Positions 50,611 through 60,132 are shown, counted from the stretch's first letter. The stretch: 64,000 nt of DNA from Palsa-504 sp963705835 (GCA_963705835.1 CAVPLC010000049.1:1-64000), one strand, 5' to 3'. A program made the numbers and translations. The notes: generated from the letters alone by a model not told the origin.

Positions 50611-51693
50611 CTAGCTGCTGAAGCCTTCGAGCTTGTTCGCTGCGATGGCGTACTGGTTGGTGTAGGTGCCGGAGAGGTTGACCGAGCCGGTGACGTTGCC
50701 AACGAACTTCTCGATGGCCAGGACGGTAGCCGGGCCGTTGTCGGGCATCATCCCGTCCGGGAGGAACTGGCCCTTGTCCTGCGCAAGCTCGGAGATGTAG
50801 TCGGCCTTGGTGGTGAGCCCGTTGGACACGTACGCGGCGGGCATGGCGTTTGCGATGTCGGCGGCGCTGTGCGTGGCAATCCAGTGCATGGTCGCGACCA
50901 GCGCGTCGACTACCTTCTGCACGGTGGCCTGGTGGGAGGCGACCCAGTTAGAACGGGCCAGCACGGCCGCGGCCGGGTAGGTGCCGCCCAGCCACTGCTG
51001 CGCGCCGCTGGTGGAGGACAGGTCGATCACCGAGGTGCCGATGCCCTGCTGCTCGATCGCGCCGGCGGTGGGTTGGGTGGTCATGCCGCAGGCGATCCTG
51101 TCATGCTGGAGCGCGGCGACGAAGGTGGGGCCGGCGCCGACGGCGACGCGGCTGAAGTCCTTTGTGGTCAGGTGATAGCGCGCGGCCAGGTAACGGGTGA
51201 GCTCGTCGGTGCCCGAGCCGATGTCAGTCACGCCGACACTCCTGCCCTTCCAGTTAGCAGGCGAGGTGACGCCGGAACTCTTCCCGCACATCTCGCGTTC
51301 CCCGGGCGCCCCGCTGAGCTGGACCACGCTGACGACGTTCTTGCCCAGTGCCTGGAAGTCGATGGCGTGGACGTACCAGGCGCCGGCCATGTCAACCTGC
51401 CCGGACACCATCGCGGTCTCGGCGCCGACACCGCCCGTCTGCTCGGTCGACAGCTGCACGTTGACGCCGTACTTCTTGTAGAAGCCCAGGTCCTGGGCGA
51501 GCTGGTAGGGCAGGTAGATCTGCTTGTCGATGCCGCCGACCATCAGCGTGACGGCGGGCACACCGGACACCGCGGCGGCGTTCGATCCGCTGGCCATGGA
51601 GCTGCTGCCCGAACTGCTGCAGGCCGCCAGGCCCGCTACGACTGCCGCGGCGCTGGCCACGCTCGCGATCTTGACGAGGGTCTGTCTGAACAT
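50611..51693 (-). CDS. ABC transporter substrate-binding lipoprotein (NMT1/SsuA-like)
   Basis: 360 residues with a lipobox GLAACSSS (Cys25) after a hydrophobic signal. The NMT1/SsuA-type fold is recognisable: YLPYQLAQDLGFYKKYGVNVQL, GQVDMAGAWYVHAIDFQALGKNV, WKGRSVGVTDIGSGTDELTRYLA and IACGMTTQPTA. It binds a nitrate-, sulfonate-, taurine- or pyrimidine-precursor-like ligand; which one is unknown. First gene behind the permease and ATPase on the same strand, in the order ATPase-permease-binding protein. Confidence 0.88.
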   Translation of the reverse strand: MFRQTLVKIASVASAAAVVAGLAACSSSGSSSMASGSNAAAVSGVPAVTLMVGGIDKQIYLPYQLAQDLGFYKKYGVNVQLSTEQTGGVGAETAMVSGQVDMAGAWYVHAIDFQALGKNVVSVVQLSGAPGEREMCGKSSGVTSPANWKGRSVGVTDIGSGTDELTRYLAARYHLTTKDFSRVAVGAGPTFVAALQHDRIACGMTTQPTAGAIEQQGIGTSVIDLSSTSGAQQWLGGTYPAAAVLARSNWVASHQATVQKVVDALVATMHWIATHSAADIANAMPAAYVSNGLTTKADYISELAQDKGQFLPDGMMPDNGPATVLAIEKFVGNVTGSVNLSGTYTNQYAIAANKLEGFSS

Positions 51694-51754
51694 GGGTTTC
51701 TCCTGTTGGTGTGATGGGGTGCGGTGAGTGGGGCGGCGGCCTGAACGGGGCTCG

Positions 51755-52768
51755 TCAGGTGCCGGCGACGTCGGCCTGGGAGCGTGGCCGCCAGGACAGC
51801 AGGCGCCGTTCCAGCAGGCCGATCAGGCCCTCTGCGGTTAGCGCCAGGACCGCGATGATGAGCATCGCGGCGAACACGCCGTTGGGGTTGAAGTTGTTCT
51901 GCGATGTGGCGATGACCAGCCCCAGCCCCTTCTGGGCGCCGAGGAACTCGCCGACGATCGCGCCGATGATCGCGAGCCCGAACGCCACGTGCAGGCTGGC
52001 GATGATCCAGGTCAGCGCGGAGGGCACCACCACGTGACGGGTGATCGACAGCCGTGAGGCGCCCAGCACCCGCGCGTTCGCGACCAGGTTGCGGTCCACC
52101 TCACGGACGCCCTGGAAGGCGTTGAAGAACACCACGAAGAACACCAGCACCGAGGCCAGCGCCACCTTCGAGGTGATTCCCAGGCCCAGGGCCACGGTGA
52201 ACAGCGAGCCCAGCACGATGCGCGGGATGGCGTTCAGGACCTTGATGTAGGGACTCGCCACATCGGCCAGGAAGCGGACCTGCCCGAGCAGGACGCCGAC
52301 CACCACGCCGCCGAGCACGCCGACCACGAAGCCCAGCACCGCTTCCTTGAAGGTGATCCAGATCTGCTCCCAGATCGAGCCGTACTGGGTGCCGTGGTGC
52401 ACCCAGTCGTTCAGCTGCTTGACGATCCCGCTGGGCCGTCCCCAGAAGAACGGATCGACGATCTTCGCGCTGGTGAGAAGCTGCCAGCCGCCGATGATGA
52501 TCACCAGCGTCGCGATCCGCGCCCCCCACACCATCGCCCTGCGGTGCTTGCCCCTCGCCTCCGGGCTCTGCCTTCCCGCTCGCCTCCGGGCCCCCCGCAT
52601 ATAGCTTGCGCACCTCCCCATTCCCCCTTCACTGGCGCCGCCTTCCCTCGTCGCTCCTTCGTCGCCCCTGGGGTGGGTCTGGGGGGACAAATACTGTCCA
52701 GGCAGCGCCGCGGCCCTTCGGCTCGCGGGGGAAATCCAGGCGACACCGCGGCTCCTTAGCTCATTCAT
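51755..52768 (-). CDS. ABC transporter permease (SsuC/TauC-like) with odd N-terminal extension
   Basis: 337 residues from ATG 52768, which overlaps the ATPase stop by four bases (ATGA). The permease proper starts near residue 80 (VWGARIATLVIIIGGWQLL) and contains the EAA loop GVREVDRNLVANARVLGAS followed by VVVPSALTWIIASL. Residues 1-78 (rich in Arg, Gly and Pro) have no membrane or permease character and correspond to about 230 bases that look like inserted non-coding DNA. Transports the ligand of the 50611 lipoprotein across the membrane. Confidence 0.88.
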   Translation of the reverse strand: MNELRSRGVAWISPASRRAAALPGQYLSPQTHPRGDEGATREGGASEGGMGRCASYMRGARRRAGRQSPEARGKHRRAMVWGARIATLVIIIGGWQLLTSAKIVDPFFWGRPSGIVKQLNDWVHHGTQYGSIWEQIWITFKEAVLGFVVGVLGGVVVGVLLGQVRFLADVASPYIKVLNAIPRIVLGSLFTVALGLGITSKVALASVLVFFVVFFNAFQGVREVDRNLVANARVLGASRLSITRHVVVPSALTWIIASLHVAFGLAIIGAIVGEFLGAQKGLGLVIATSQNNFNPNGVFAAMLIIAVLALTAEGLIGLLERRLLSWRPRSQADVAGT

Positions 52769-53667
52769 GGTCGACCACCTTCGGCTGATGTCGTGCGGAT
52801 ATAGGCGAGCTCGACCTCTTCGCGGAGCGACTCCCAGATCTGGTGGTGCAGTTCGAGAAAGCGGGGCTCGAACCGGATCTCCTGCACCGCTCCTCGCGGC
52901 CGGGGCAGGTCGATGTCGTACACCGCCTTGACGGTCCCGGGTCCGGCCGTCATGACCACCACCTGGTCGGCCAGCGCGATGGCTTCTTCCAGGTCGTGGG
53001 TGACGAAGATGACCGACGGCTTGGCCTGCTCCCACAAGCCCAGCAGTTCGTTGGACATCATCGCCTTGGTCTGCACGTCCAGCGCGCCGAACGGCTCGTC
53101 CATCAGCAGGATCGACGGCTCGTTGATCAGCGCCGCGGCCAGACTGACCCGCTTGCGCATGCCGCCGGACAACTGATGCGGGTGATGGTCCTCAAATCCG
53201 GAAAGGCCGACCCTGCGCAGCCACTGACGCGCCCGGGATTCAGCCTCCTTCTTCGGCACGCGGCGGAATACCGGCCCCAGGGCCACGTTGCCGATCACGG
53301 TCTTCCACGGCATCAGAGCGTCGGACTGGAACATGAAGCCTGTGCCCGCCGTGATCCCCTCGACGGGCTTCCCGCCAACCCGCACCGTGCCCGAACTCGG
53401 CCGGTCCAGGCCGGCCACCATCGTCAGCGTGGTCGACTTGCCGCACCCGCTGGGCCCCACCACCGCGCAGAACTTTCCCGCGCCGATGGTCATATCGACG
53501 TCCCGCACTGCGGTGAACATCGACCCCGATGGGGTGACGAAGCGTTTGGTCACCCCGCTCAACTCGATTTGCGCCGCCTGCGGCGCCTGCGCCGCTTGCG
53601 CGGCGCCGCGTCTGGCAAAGGTACTTGCCACCCTCATCTTCTCCTTGGTCGGCAGAGCCTTCCTCAC
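52765..53667 (-). CDS. ABC transporter ATPase (SsuB/TauB-like)
   Basis: 300 residues. Walker A GPSGCGKS at 71-78, Q-loop MFQSDALMPW, signature LSGGMRKR, Walker B ILLMDEPFGALD, H-loop FVTHDLEEA. The fold and the LMPWKTVIGNV segment fit the nitrate/sulfonate/taurine class. The start at 53667 gives an Ala/Gln-rich lead (AAQAAQAPQAAQ); ATG 53637 is an alternative. Upstream, 53668-53932 is unusually AT-rich and separates it from the divergent sensor kinase. Confidence 0.92.
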   Translation of the reverse strand: MRKALPTKEKMRVASTFARRGAAQAAQAPQAAQIELSGVTKRFVTPSGSMFTAVRDVDMTIGAGKFCAVVGPSGCGKSTTLTMVAGLDRPSSGTVRVGGKPVEGITAGTGFMFQSDALMPWKTVIGNVALGPVFRRVPKKEAESRARQWLRRVGLSGFEDHHPHQLSGGMRKRVSLAAALINEPSILLMDEPFGALDVQTKAMMSNELLGLWEQAKPSVIFVTHDLEEAIALADQVVVMTAGPGTVKAVYDIDLPRPRGAVQEIRFEPRFLELHHQIWESLREEVELAYIRTTSAEGGRP

Positions 53668-53932
53668 GTCAATTCACGAAGGAGCCACCAACGTAAAATG
53701 GCTAAGAAGGGTCGGCAATATTTATGCCAGTTGTGTTAATAAACTGCGTTTCCCTTGGTTTTGCGCATTCTGCTCATCGCGCCTACATAGGGCTGGACTG
53801 CTCGTATTGCTTGTTTTGCTCGTTTTGCGCAGGGCCGGCAGTCTTCAAAGCCGGTCAGGCCGTTGTTACACTTCGGAAACACCGAAGCAAAGATGCCGCG
53901 AACAGCGGCAGGTCCCAAGCGGCCAGGAACCC

Positions 53933-55627
53933 ATGAAAGCTCGCCTACGGCGCCTGCTGGGGCAGCGCCTGTCAACGCAGGTCGTCATCATGATGGTGGC
54001 CATCCTCGTGATCACCGTGGCAGCCGGCTTTGCCGTCGTGCAGTGGAATCTGAACCGGCAGCTCGACGAGCAGTACGAGCAGCGGGCCCTGGCCGTGGCG
54101 CAGACGCTGGCCTCGCAGCCCAGCCTCCAGCAGGCCGTCAGCGCGAGCGATCCGGGCGGAGTCGGCCCGCACGGCGTGGTGCAGAGCATGGCGATGGCGG
54201 CCATGAACAGCACGCATGCGGCTTTCGTGGTGATTACCGACCGCAGGGGAATCAGGCTCTCCCACCCGAATACCAGGCTGATCGGCACGCCGGTCGGGTA
54301 CCCCGATCGCGAACCGACGTCCACCGAACCATTCCGTACCGGCAGACCGTGGATGGGCATCCAGCCCGGCACTTTGGGCGTGGAGGCAACAGGCAAGGCT
54401 CCGATCTTCAGCCTCGGCAAACTAACCGGCCAGGTGTCGGTCGGCTTCCTTACCACCACGGTGGGCGGGCAGGTGGCCAAGACGCTGGTGGACCTGGCCG
54501 TCTACTTCCTCGGCGTCCTCGCCCTCGGCGTCCTCGCCGCGCTGGCCCTGTCGCGGCGACTCAAGCGGCAGACGTTCGGTCTCGAGCTCCGCGAGATCGC
54601 GGCTCTGCTGCAGGAACGGGAGGCAATGCTGCACGGCATCAGGGAGGGCGTGCTCGGATACGACGAGAACGAGCGGATCGTGCTCGCCAACGACTTCGCC
54701 CAGCAGCTGCTGGACCTGCCCGCCGACTTCGTGGGCCGCCCTCTACGGGGGATCCTGCCGCCGGGCAGGCTCGCGGACGTCGTGACCGGCCAGATCGAGG
54801 GCAGCGACCTGCTCGTCCTGCACGGCGACCGCGTGCTGGTGGCGAACCGGATGCCCATCCGGCTGGAGAACCGGCGCCACCTCGGCTGGGTGGTGACGTT
54901 CCAGGACCGGACCGAATCCGAGGCGCTGAAGCGGCAACTGGACGACGCGATCGGCCTGACCGAGACGCTGCGCGCTCAGTCGCACGAGTTCGCCAACCGG
55001 CTGCACACCCTGGTCGGCCTGGTCGAGCTCGGCCGTTACTCCGAGGCCATCCAGTTCGTGACCGACGTCTCCACGGCCCGTGCCGACCTGACCGAGCGGC
55101 TGCAGGCCAGCATCTGCGACGCCAAGCTGGCCGCGCTGATCCTGGCCAAGGTCTCGCTGGCGGACGAGCACGACGTCCGGCTGCGGTTCATGGACGATAG
55201 CCGCGTCGACGCCCCGATCAGCGACGTCAGCCAGGTGCTGACGGTCGTGGGGAACCTCATCGATAACGCGATCGATGCCGCGGCCCAGGCCCCGGAGCCG
55301 CGATGGGTGGAGCTGACGATCGTCGCGGCCGAGCACGACCTGCTCATCAGGGTGCGCGACTCGGGCAGTGGCGTACCTCATGACATGCGGGAAGCCATCT
55401 TCATGGATGGCGTCACGACCAAATTGTCAGCCACCGGCGCGCGGCGGGGGCTCGGACTGGCGCTGGTCCGGAAGGTCGTCGAGGGCCGTGGCGGGATGAT
55501 CAGCGTCGGCCACGACGCCGGCGCGGTCTTCACCGCGGTGCTCCCGCATTGCGTCGGCGTCGCCGGCGCTGGCCCGGGCGCCGAGGAGGCCGCCGCGCCC
55601 GACGACACGGCCCCCGTCGCGCCATGA
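53933..55627 (+). CDS. Citrate/dicarboxylate-type sensor histidine kinase
   Basis: 564 residues. Helix 1 (STQVVIMMVAILVITVAAGFAVV) and helix 2 (LAVYFLGVLALGVLAALAL) enclose an extracytoplasmic PAS-like sensor of about 145 residues (RALAVAQTLASQPSLQ, VVITDRRGIRLSHPN). Then a cytoplasmic PAS (MLHGIREGVLGYDENERIVLAN) and the DcuS/CitA-type phosphoacceptor helix RAQSHEFANRLHTLVGLVEL with His near residue 345, and an HATPase (NLIDNAIDAA, DSGSGVPHD, RGLGLALV). It should sense a small carboxylate or the like outside and phosphorylate the next gene's product. The extension to 53288 seen in the open frame is not coding. Confidence 0.92.
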   Translation: MKARLRRLLGQRLSTQVVIMMVAILVITVAAGFAVVQWNLNRQLDEQYEQRALAVAQTLASQPSLQQAVSASDPGGVGPHGVVQSMAMAAMNSTHAAFVVITDRRGIRLSHPNTRLIGTPVGYPDREPTSTEPFRTGRPWMGIQPGTLGVEATGKAPIFSLGKLTGQVSVGFLTTTVGGQVAKTLVDLAVYFLGVLALGVLAALALSRRLKRQTFGLELREIAALLQEREAMLHGIREGVLGYDENERIVLANDFAQQLLDLPADFVGRPLRGILPPGRLADVVTGQIEGSDLLVLHGDRVLVANRMPIRLENRRHLGWVVTFQDRTESEALKRQLDDAIGLTETLRAQSHEFANRLHTLVGLVELGRYSEAIQFVTDVSTARADLTERLQASICDAKLAALILAKVSLADEHDVRLRFMDDSRVDAPISDVSQVLTVVGNLIDNAIDAAAQAPEPRWVELTIVAAEHDLLIRVRDSGSGVPHDMREAIFMDGVTTKLSATGARRGLGLALVRKVVEGRGGMISVGHDAGAVFTAVLPHCVGVAGAGPGAEEAAAPDDTAPVAP

Positions 55628-56316
55628 TCCGCGTCGTGGTTGTCGACGATGATTTCCGCATCGCCGGCATTCACGCCGCCTACGTGGGCAAGGTTGGCGG
55701 TTTCGAGGCGATCGCCCAGGCGCACACGGCGGCCGAGGCGGTCGCGGTCGTCGATCGGTTGCGCCCGGACCTGCTGCTTCTGGATCTGTACCTCCCGGAC
55801 GAACACGGCCTGGACCTGGTCGCGCGGCTGCGGCGGGAAGGGCACCCGCGGGTCGACGTGATCGTCATAACGGCCGCCAAGGACGCGGACAGCGTCCGCG
55901 CGGCAATGCAGGGCGGCGCCCTGCACTACCTGCTCAAGCCCTTCAGCTTCCCGGCGCTGCGCGACAAGCTGCTGTCCTACGCCCAGATGCGGTCCCGCCT
56001 CGACGCGTTGCACGATCCCGACCAGCGCAATGTCGACCGGGTCTTCGGCGCGCTGCGGGCGCCGGACCAGTTGGCCGGTGCGAAGGGCCGGTCCCCCCAT
56101 ACGCTTGAGGCTGTCGAGCGGGTGCTCGCCTCGGGCGGGCAGGAGATGTCGGCCACGGAGGTGGCGGAGGCTACCGGGATGAGCCGGGCCACGGCGCAGC
56201 GCTATCTCGGCCACCTGCACGAGGTAGGCCGCGTCGAGATCAGGCTTCGCTACGGCAGCGGCGGCCGGCCTGAGCACCGCTACCGATGGCGCCAGGCGGA
56301 GAGGGAAGACCAGTGA
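55624..56316 (+). CDS. CitB/DcuR-type response regulator
   Basis: 230 residues. Receiver domain: acidic pocket VVDDD (8-10), phosphoacceptor Asp54 in LLLDLYLPDEHG, Lys105 in LLKPFSF. C-terminal HTH (SATEVAEATGMSRATAQRYLGHLHEVGRV) as in citrate-family regulators. The ATG overlaps the kinase stop (ATGA). It likely controls the divergent ABC importer. Confidence 0.92.
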   Translation: MIRVVVVDDDFRIAGIHAAYVGKVGGFEAIAQAHTAAEAVAVVDRLRPDLLLLDLYLPDEHGLDLVARLRREGHPRVDVIVITAAKDADSVRAAMQGGALHYLLKPFSFPALRDKLLSYAQMRSRLDALHDPDQRNVDRVFGALRAPDQLAGAKGRSPHTLEAVERVLASGGQEMSATEVAEATGMSRATAQRYLGHLHEVGRVEIRLRYGSGGRPEHRYRWRQAEREDQ

Positions 56317-56781
56317 CTGAAGTAGGCAAGCACGAAATCACCATCTCGCGCACGTTCGACGCACCGCGCGAACTGGTCTACCGGGCGTTCGTCGACCCCG
56401 ACCAGCTATGCGAATGGTACGGCCCGGCGGGGTTCCGGTGCCGTGCGAGACGGTGCAGATCGATGCCCGACCCGGCGGTTTCCAGCGTTTCGTCATGACG
56501 AACCTTGAAGACCCAGGCGGCCGCTACCAGGTCGAGGTGACCTTGAGCGAGGTCGTCGAGAACGAACTGCTCGCCGGTCACCAGGAAGTCGAGCGCATCG
56601 GCGCCGCCCAGGGCCAGCCTCCAGGTCCAGTTTGCGACTGGAGTTCCACGAGGCACGCAACGGCAAGACCTTGCTCGAGCTGCGGCAAGGTCCGTTCGCC
56701 GAAGAGGTGGGCCAGGACGCCAAGACGCGCTGGGAGAGTTCGTTTACGAACCTGGATTCATTGTTGCGCCGATCTTTGTGA
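56313..56781 (+). pseudogene. SRPBCC (AHSA1-like) protein, frameshifted
   Basis: GTG 56313 overlaps the regulator stop (GTGA). The first frame gives TEVGKHEITISRTFDAPRE and the typical YRAFVDPDQLCEWYGP; a shift near 56,440 leads to PGGFQRFVMTNLEDPGGRYQ, and another near 56,630 to LEFHEARNGKTLLELRQGPF and RWESSFTNLDSLL. All segments of an AHSA1-type START-fold protein of about 155 residues are there but in three frames. Not the same family as the three paralogs in 20-38 kb. Confidence 0.75.
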
Positions 56782-56879
56782 CGGCGGTACCGGCTCATGC
56801 CGACCGGAACGTTATGGCGTTGACCGGTTATAGCCGGCACGCTGCCACATCGTTCTGGTGACGGCGACGGGCACTCAAC

Positions 56880-58403
56880 TCAGCCCAGCGCACTGCGGAT
56901 GATCTTGCCGACGTGGTTGCGGGGCAGGGCCGCGAGCCGGAACACCCGCTTGGGGCACTTGTACCCGGCCAGCCGCGTACGGGCGTGCGCGATGAGGGCG
57001 GCCTCGTCGAACCCGTGCCCGTCCCGCAGCACCACCCAGGCGGTGACCTGCTCGCCCCACCGATCGTGCGCGACCCCGGCCACCGCGGCCTCGGCCACCG
57101 ACGGGTGGTCCTCGAGCACGATCTCTACCTCGCGCGGGTAGACGTTCAGCCCGCCGGTGATGATCATCTCCTTGGTCCGGCCGCGGATCCGCAGGTGCCC
57201 GTCGGCCGGGTCCACGGTGCCGATGTCGCCGGTGCGGAACCAGCCGTCCGGCGTGAAGGCCGCGGCGGTGGCGGCCGGGTCGTGCCAGTAGCCCGCGAAG
57301 ACCTGCGGCCCGCGGATCTGGATCTCGCCGTCCGCCCCCGGGTCCGCCTCACCGTCTGCGGCCGCGATCCTGGCCAGCACGCCGGGCAGCGGCACCCCCA
57401 CCGTGTCGCCTCGGGGATCATCGACGGGGTTGGACACGTTCAGCCCGGTCTCGGTCGTGCCGTACCTGATCAGCGGCACCCGGCCGAGTGCGTCGGCCAG
57501 CCGGCCGGCCAGGGCCGGGCTCAGCGGGGCCGAGCCGCAGACCGCCAGCCGCAGGCCCCGGAGGCCGGGCACGATTCCCGCGTCCATCAGGGCCTGGTAG
57601 ATGGTCGGCACCGCGAACAGGGCGGTGGCCCGGGTGTCCTCGATCGTCCGCACCAGGTCGGCGGGGCCGAACCGGGACCTGATGTGCACCGTGCCGCCCG
57701 CGATCAGCGCCGCGTGCACGCCGCTGAGGCCGTGCTGGTGATACAGCGGCAGCGCGTGCGCGAGCACCTCGTCCTGCTGCCACCGCCAGGCCGCCATCGC
57801 CGACCGGATCGAGGCCGCGAGCTGGCCGTGGGTCAGCGGCACGCCCTTGGGCCTGCCGGTCGTGCCGGAGGTGTACGCGAGCAGGGCGACCTGCCGCGGA
57901 CTGGCCGTGATCCCGGCGGCCGGGCTCGCGTCCTCGGGCAGCGACCGGACGTCGGCCGTCGGCAGTCCCAGCGCCGCCAGCAGCCGGGCCGGCTCGGGAT
58001 CGGCGAAGGCCAGCACCGCGCCCGAGTCGGCGACCAGATGCCCGAGCTCGGCGGCCGTGTAGCCCGGGTTGGCCAGCACCGCCACCGCGCCGGCCCGCAG
58101 CGCGCCCAGGTAGCACCGGACGAAGCCGACGCTGGCGGCCGCGGCGAGCAGCACCCGGTCGCCGGGCCGGAACCGGCGCGCGAGCCAGCCCGCCACCCGC
58201 GCCGCCCCTTCGTCGAGCTCGGCGTGGGTCACCGGCTCGCCGTCGACAGTGATCGCGACCCGGCCCGGCACCGAGGCCGCGGACGCGGCGGCCAGCCCGG
58301 GAATCGTGTCCTCGGCCAGGTCCGCGGCGAAGGCGGACGGGTCCGCGACCCCGGGCAGGTGCTCCCGCCATCCGGCCATGCTCCACTGCGGGTAACCGTT
58401 CAT
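56880..58403 (-). CDS. Acyl-CoA synthetase (AMP-forming)
   Basis: 507 residues, full length. P-loop LLAYTSGTTGRPKG, LPLYHQHGLSGVHAALIAGG, YGTTETGLNVSN, GWFRTGDIGTVDPADGHLRIRGR and the C-terminal catalytic Lys in NHVGKIIRSA. The LYHQHGL block resembles malonyl-CoA synthetases more than long-chain enzymes, but the substrate is not settled. It activates an acid to its CoA thioester. Followed 21 bases upstream by the enoyl-CoA hydratase gene on the same strand, so the two form an operon. Confidence 0.9.
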   Translation of the reverse strand: MNGYPQWSMAGWREHLPGVADPSAFAADLAEDTIPGLAAASAASVPGRVAITVDGEPVTHAELDEGAARVAGWLARRFRPGDRVLLAAAASVGFVRCYLGALRAGAVAVLANPGYTAAELGHLVADSGAVLAFADPEPARLLAALGLPTADVRSLPEDASPAAGITASPRQVALLAYTSGTTGRPKGVPLTHGQLAASIRSAMAAWRWQQDEVLAHALPLYHQHGLSGVHAALIAGGTVHIRSRFGPADLVRTIEDTRATALFAVPTIYQALMDAGIVPGLRGLRLAVCGSAPLSPALAGRLADALGRVPLIRYGTTETGLNVSNPVDDPRGDTVGVPLPGVLARIAAADGEADPGADGEIQIRGPQVFAGYWHDPAATAAAFTPDGWFRTGDIGTVDPADGHLRIRGRTKEMIITGGLNVYPREVEIVLEDHPSVAEAAVAGVAHDRWGEQVTAWVVLRDGHGFDEAALIAHARTRLAGYKCPKRVFRLAALPRNHVGKIIRSALG

Positions 58404-58424
58404 GTCCGACCGCGCCGCGGCCGA

Positions 58425-59195
58425 TCACGGTCCAACAGCGTTCACTCCGGTCACCCGGGCCCAGGCGGCCCGGTTGACCTCGCGTTCGGCGCGCAGCCGG
58501 TCGAGCAGGCCGCCCGCCGCCATGACCGCCTTGACCCCAGCGGCGGCCCCGGCCCCGACCCCGGCCGCCGCCCCTCGTGCCGCGAGGTCCGCGGCGATCT
58601 GCTCGGCGTCCCGTTCCGGGTCGTCGCTGACCCGGTTGACCAGCCCGAGAGCGAGCGCCTCGGCGGCCTCTACCCAGCGGCCGGTCAGCACCACGTCCAT
58701 GGCCGTACCCCGGCCGACCAGGTCGGGCAGCAGCCAGGCGCCCACCGCCAGGCCCGGTCCTGGCCCTACGCCCTGGCCCGTGCCGGGCCCTGCACCCTGG
58801 CCGGTGCCCGGCGGGCCGATCCAGCGCAGCCGCGCACCCGGGCCCGCGATCCGCAGGTCCGACGCGGCCGCCAGCTGCGCGCCGCCGCCCACCGCGGCCC
58901 CGGTGATCACCGAGATCACCGGACCCGGCCTGGTGATCATGGTCTCGCAGCAGTCGTAGATCAGATCGGAGATGATGGACCGTTCGGAATCAGAAATGGT
59001 GAGATCGGCCCCTGCGCAGAACACCTGCGGGTCGGCGCTGCCGAGCAGGACGGGCGTCTCGGGTTCGGCCGCGATCGCGTCCCTGACCGCGACCATCAGG
59101 CCCACGTCCAGCGCGTTGCGCCGTTCCGGCCGGGCCAGCCGTAGCCAGCGATAACCCGCCGGCCTGTTCTCGATGATCAGCTGCGGATGCGGCAT
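58425..59195 (-). CDS. Enoyl-CoA hydratase/isomerase family protein
   Basis: 256 residues. The crotonase oxyanion loops are present (VFCAGADLT and GAAVGGGAQLAAASDLRIAG). The segment after the second loop carries a Gly/Thr/Gln/Pro-rich expansion (GTGQGAGPGTGQG) where other crotonases have a helix with one catalytic Glu, so activity may be altered. First gene of the leftward pair with the acyl-CoA synthetase; a palindrome lies 28 bases upstream of its ATG. Confidence 0.88.
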   Translation of the reverse strand: MPHPQLIIENRPAGYRWLRLARPERRNALDVGLMVAVRDAIAAEPETPVLLGSADPQVFCAGADLTISDSERSIISDLIYDCCETMITRPGPVISVITGAAVGGGAQLAAASDLRIAGPGARLRWIGPPGTGQGAGPGTGQGVGPGPGLAVGAWLLPDLVGRGTAMDVVLTGRWVEAAEALALGLVNRVSDDPERDAEQIAADLAARGAAAGVGAGAAAGVKAVMAAGGLLDRLRAEREVNRAAWARVTGVNAVGP

Positions 59196-59222
59196 GAGGA
59201 GGCTCCCGAGACGTCTGAAATA

Positions 59223-59232
59223 TGGTATACCA
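59223..59232. promoter_or_regulatory. Palindromic operator candidate TGGTATACCA
   Basis: A perfect ten-base palindrome in the 79-bp gap between the divergent enoyl-CoA hydratase and molybdenum-hydroxylase operons. It resembles sites of FCD-type GntR regulators (TGGTnnnACCA-like). It could control both sides at once. No regulator gene is nearby. Confidence 0.6.
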
Positions 59233-59274
59233 AATGAACCCGGTGTCAGCCGGGCAGCCGGAGGAGCCAGCCAG

Positions 59275-60132
59275 GTGAAGCCAGCGTCGTTCGCCTATCA
59301 CCGTGCATACAGCACAGATGAAGCGGTCGCGCTGCTGGCCGAGCTCGGCGACGAGGCGAAGATCCTGGCCGGGGGCCTGAGCCTGGTCCCGATGATGAAC
59401 TTCCGGCTGGCCCGGCCCGCCGCGCTGGTGGACGTGACCAGGATCGAGGGCCTGAGCTACCTTCGCGCCGGCTCAGACGGGCTGCGTATCGGCGCGCTGA
59501 CCACGCACCGCGCCGTCGAGATCAGCCGCGACCCGGCGGTCCTGGCCGGATTCGGCGTGCTGCCCCGGTCGGCGCGCTGGATCGGGCACTACCCGATCCG
59601 CAGCCGTGGCACGTTCGGCGGCAGCATCGCGCACGCCGACCCGGCCTCGGAGTGGTGCCTGCTCGCAGTGCTGCTCGAGGCTCAGGTCGTGCTCACCGGA
59701 CCGGACGGGACCCGCACCGTCCCGGCCGCCGGGTTCTTCCAGGGGTACTACACCACCGCGGCCCACCCCGACGAGATGATCAGCGAGCTGTGGTTCCCGC
59801 GGCCCGCGCCGCATGCCGTGCTCACCGAGTTCGCTCCACGGCAGGGGGACTTCGCGGTGGTCGCCGCCGCGGTGTCCGCGGACATCAGCGACGGCGTGTG
59901 CCGGTCCGGCCGCGTGGTGCTCGGCGGGGTCGGCCCGCAGCCGGTCCAGGTCAGCGCCGACGCGCTCGCCGGCCAGCCCGCCACAACGCAGACCTGGCAA
60001 GCCATGGGGGAGCACGCCGCGGGCCAGATCGACCCGCCGGAGGACACCCACGGCACCAGCCACTACCGGCGCAGGCTGACCGCCACCCTGGTCGCCCGCG
60101 CGCTCGCCCAGGCGAGCGGGAACGCCGCGTGA
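59275..60132 (+). CDS. Xanthine-dehydrogenase/CO-dehydrogenase-type FAD subunit (medium)
   Basis: 285 residues from GTG 59275 with GGAGGA upstream. FAD-binding motifs AKILAGGLSLVPMMNFRLA and the second TFGGSIAHADPASEWCL are characteristic of the CoxM/XdhB fold; the C-terminal CODH-like domain follows. It passes electrons from the 2Fe-2S subunit to a carrier. It overlaps the large subunit by four bases (GTGA). Confidence 0.92.
   Translation: MKPASFAYHRAYSTDEAVALLAELGDEAKILAGGLSLVPMMNFRLARPAALVDVTRIEGLSYLRAGSDGLRIGALTTHRAVEISRDPAVLAGFGVLPRSARWIGHYPIRSRGTFGGSIAHADPASEWCLLAVLLEAQVVLTGPDGTRTVPAAGFFQGYYTTAAHPDEMISELWFPRPAPHAVLTEFAPRQGDFAVVAAAVSADISDGVCRSGRVVLGGVGPQPVQVSADALAGQPATTQTWQAMGEHAAGQIDPPEDTHGTSHYRRRLTATLVARALAQASGNAA

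Noticed and set aside
50547..50702. N-terminal extension of the kinase-LLM fusion
   Set aside because: It overlaps the end of the transporter lipoprotein gene, reads as Ser/Pro/Arg low complexity, and family likeness starts exactly at GTG 50546.
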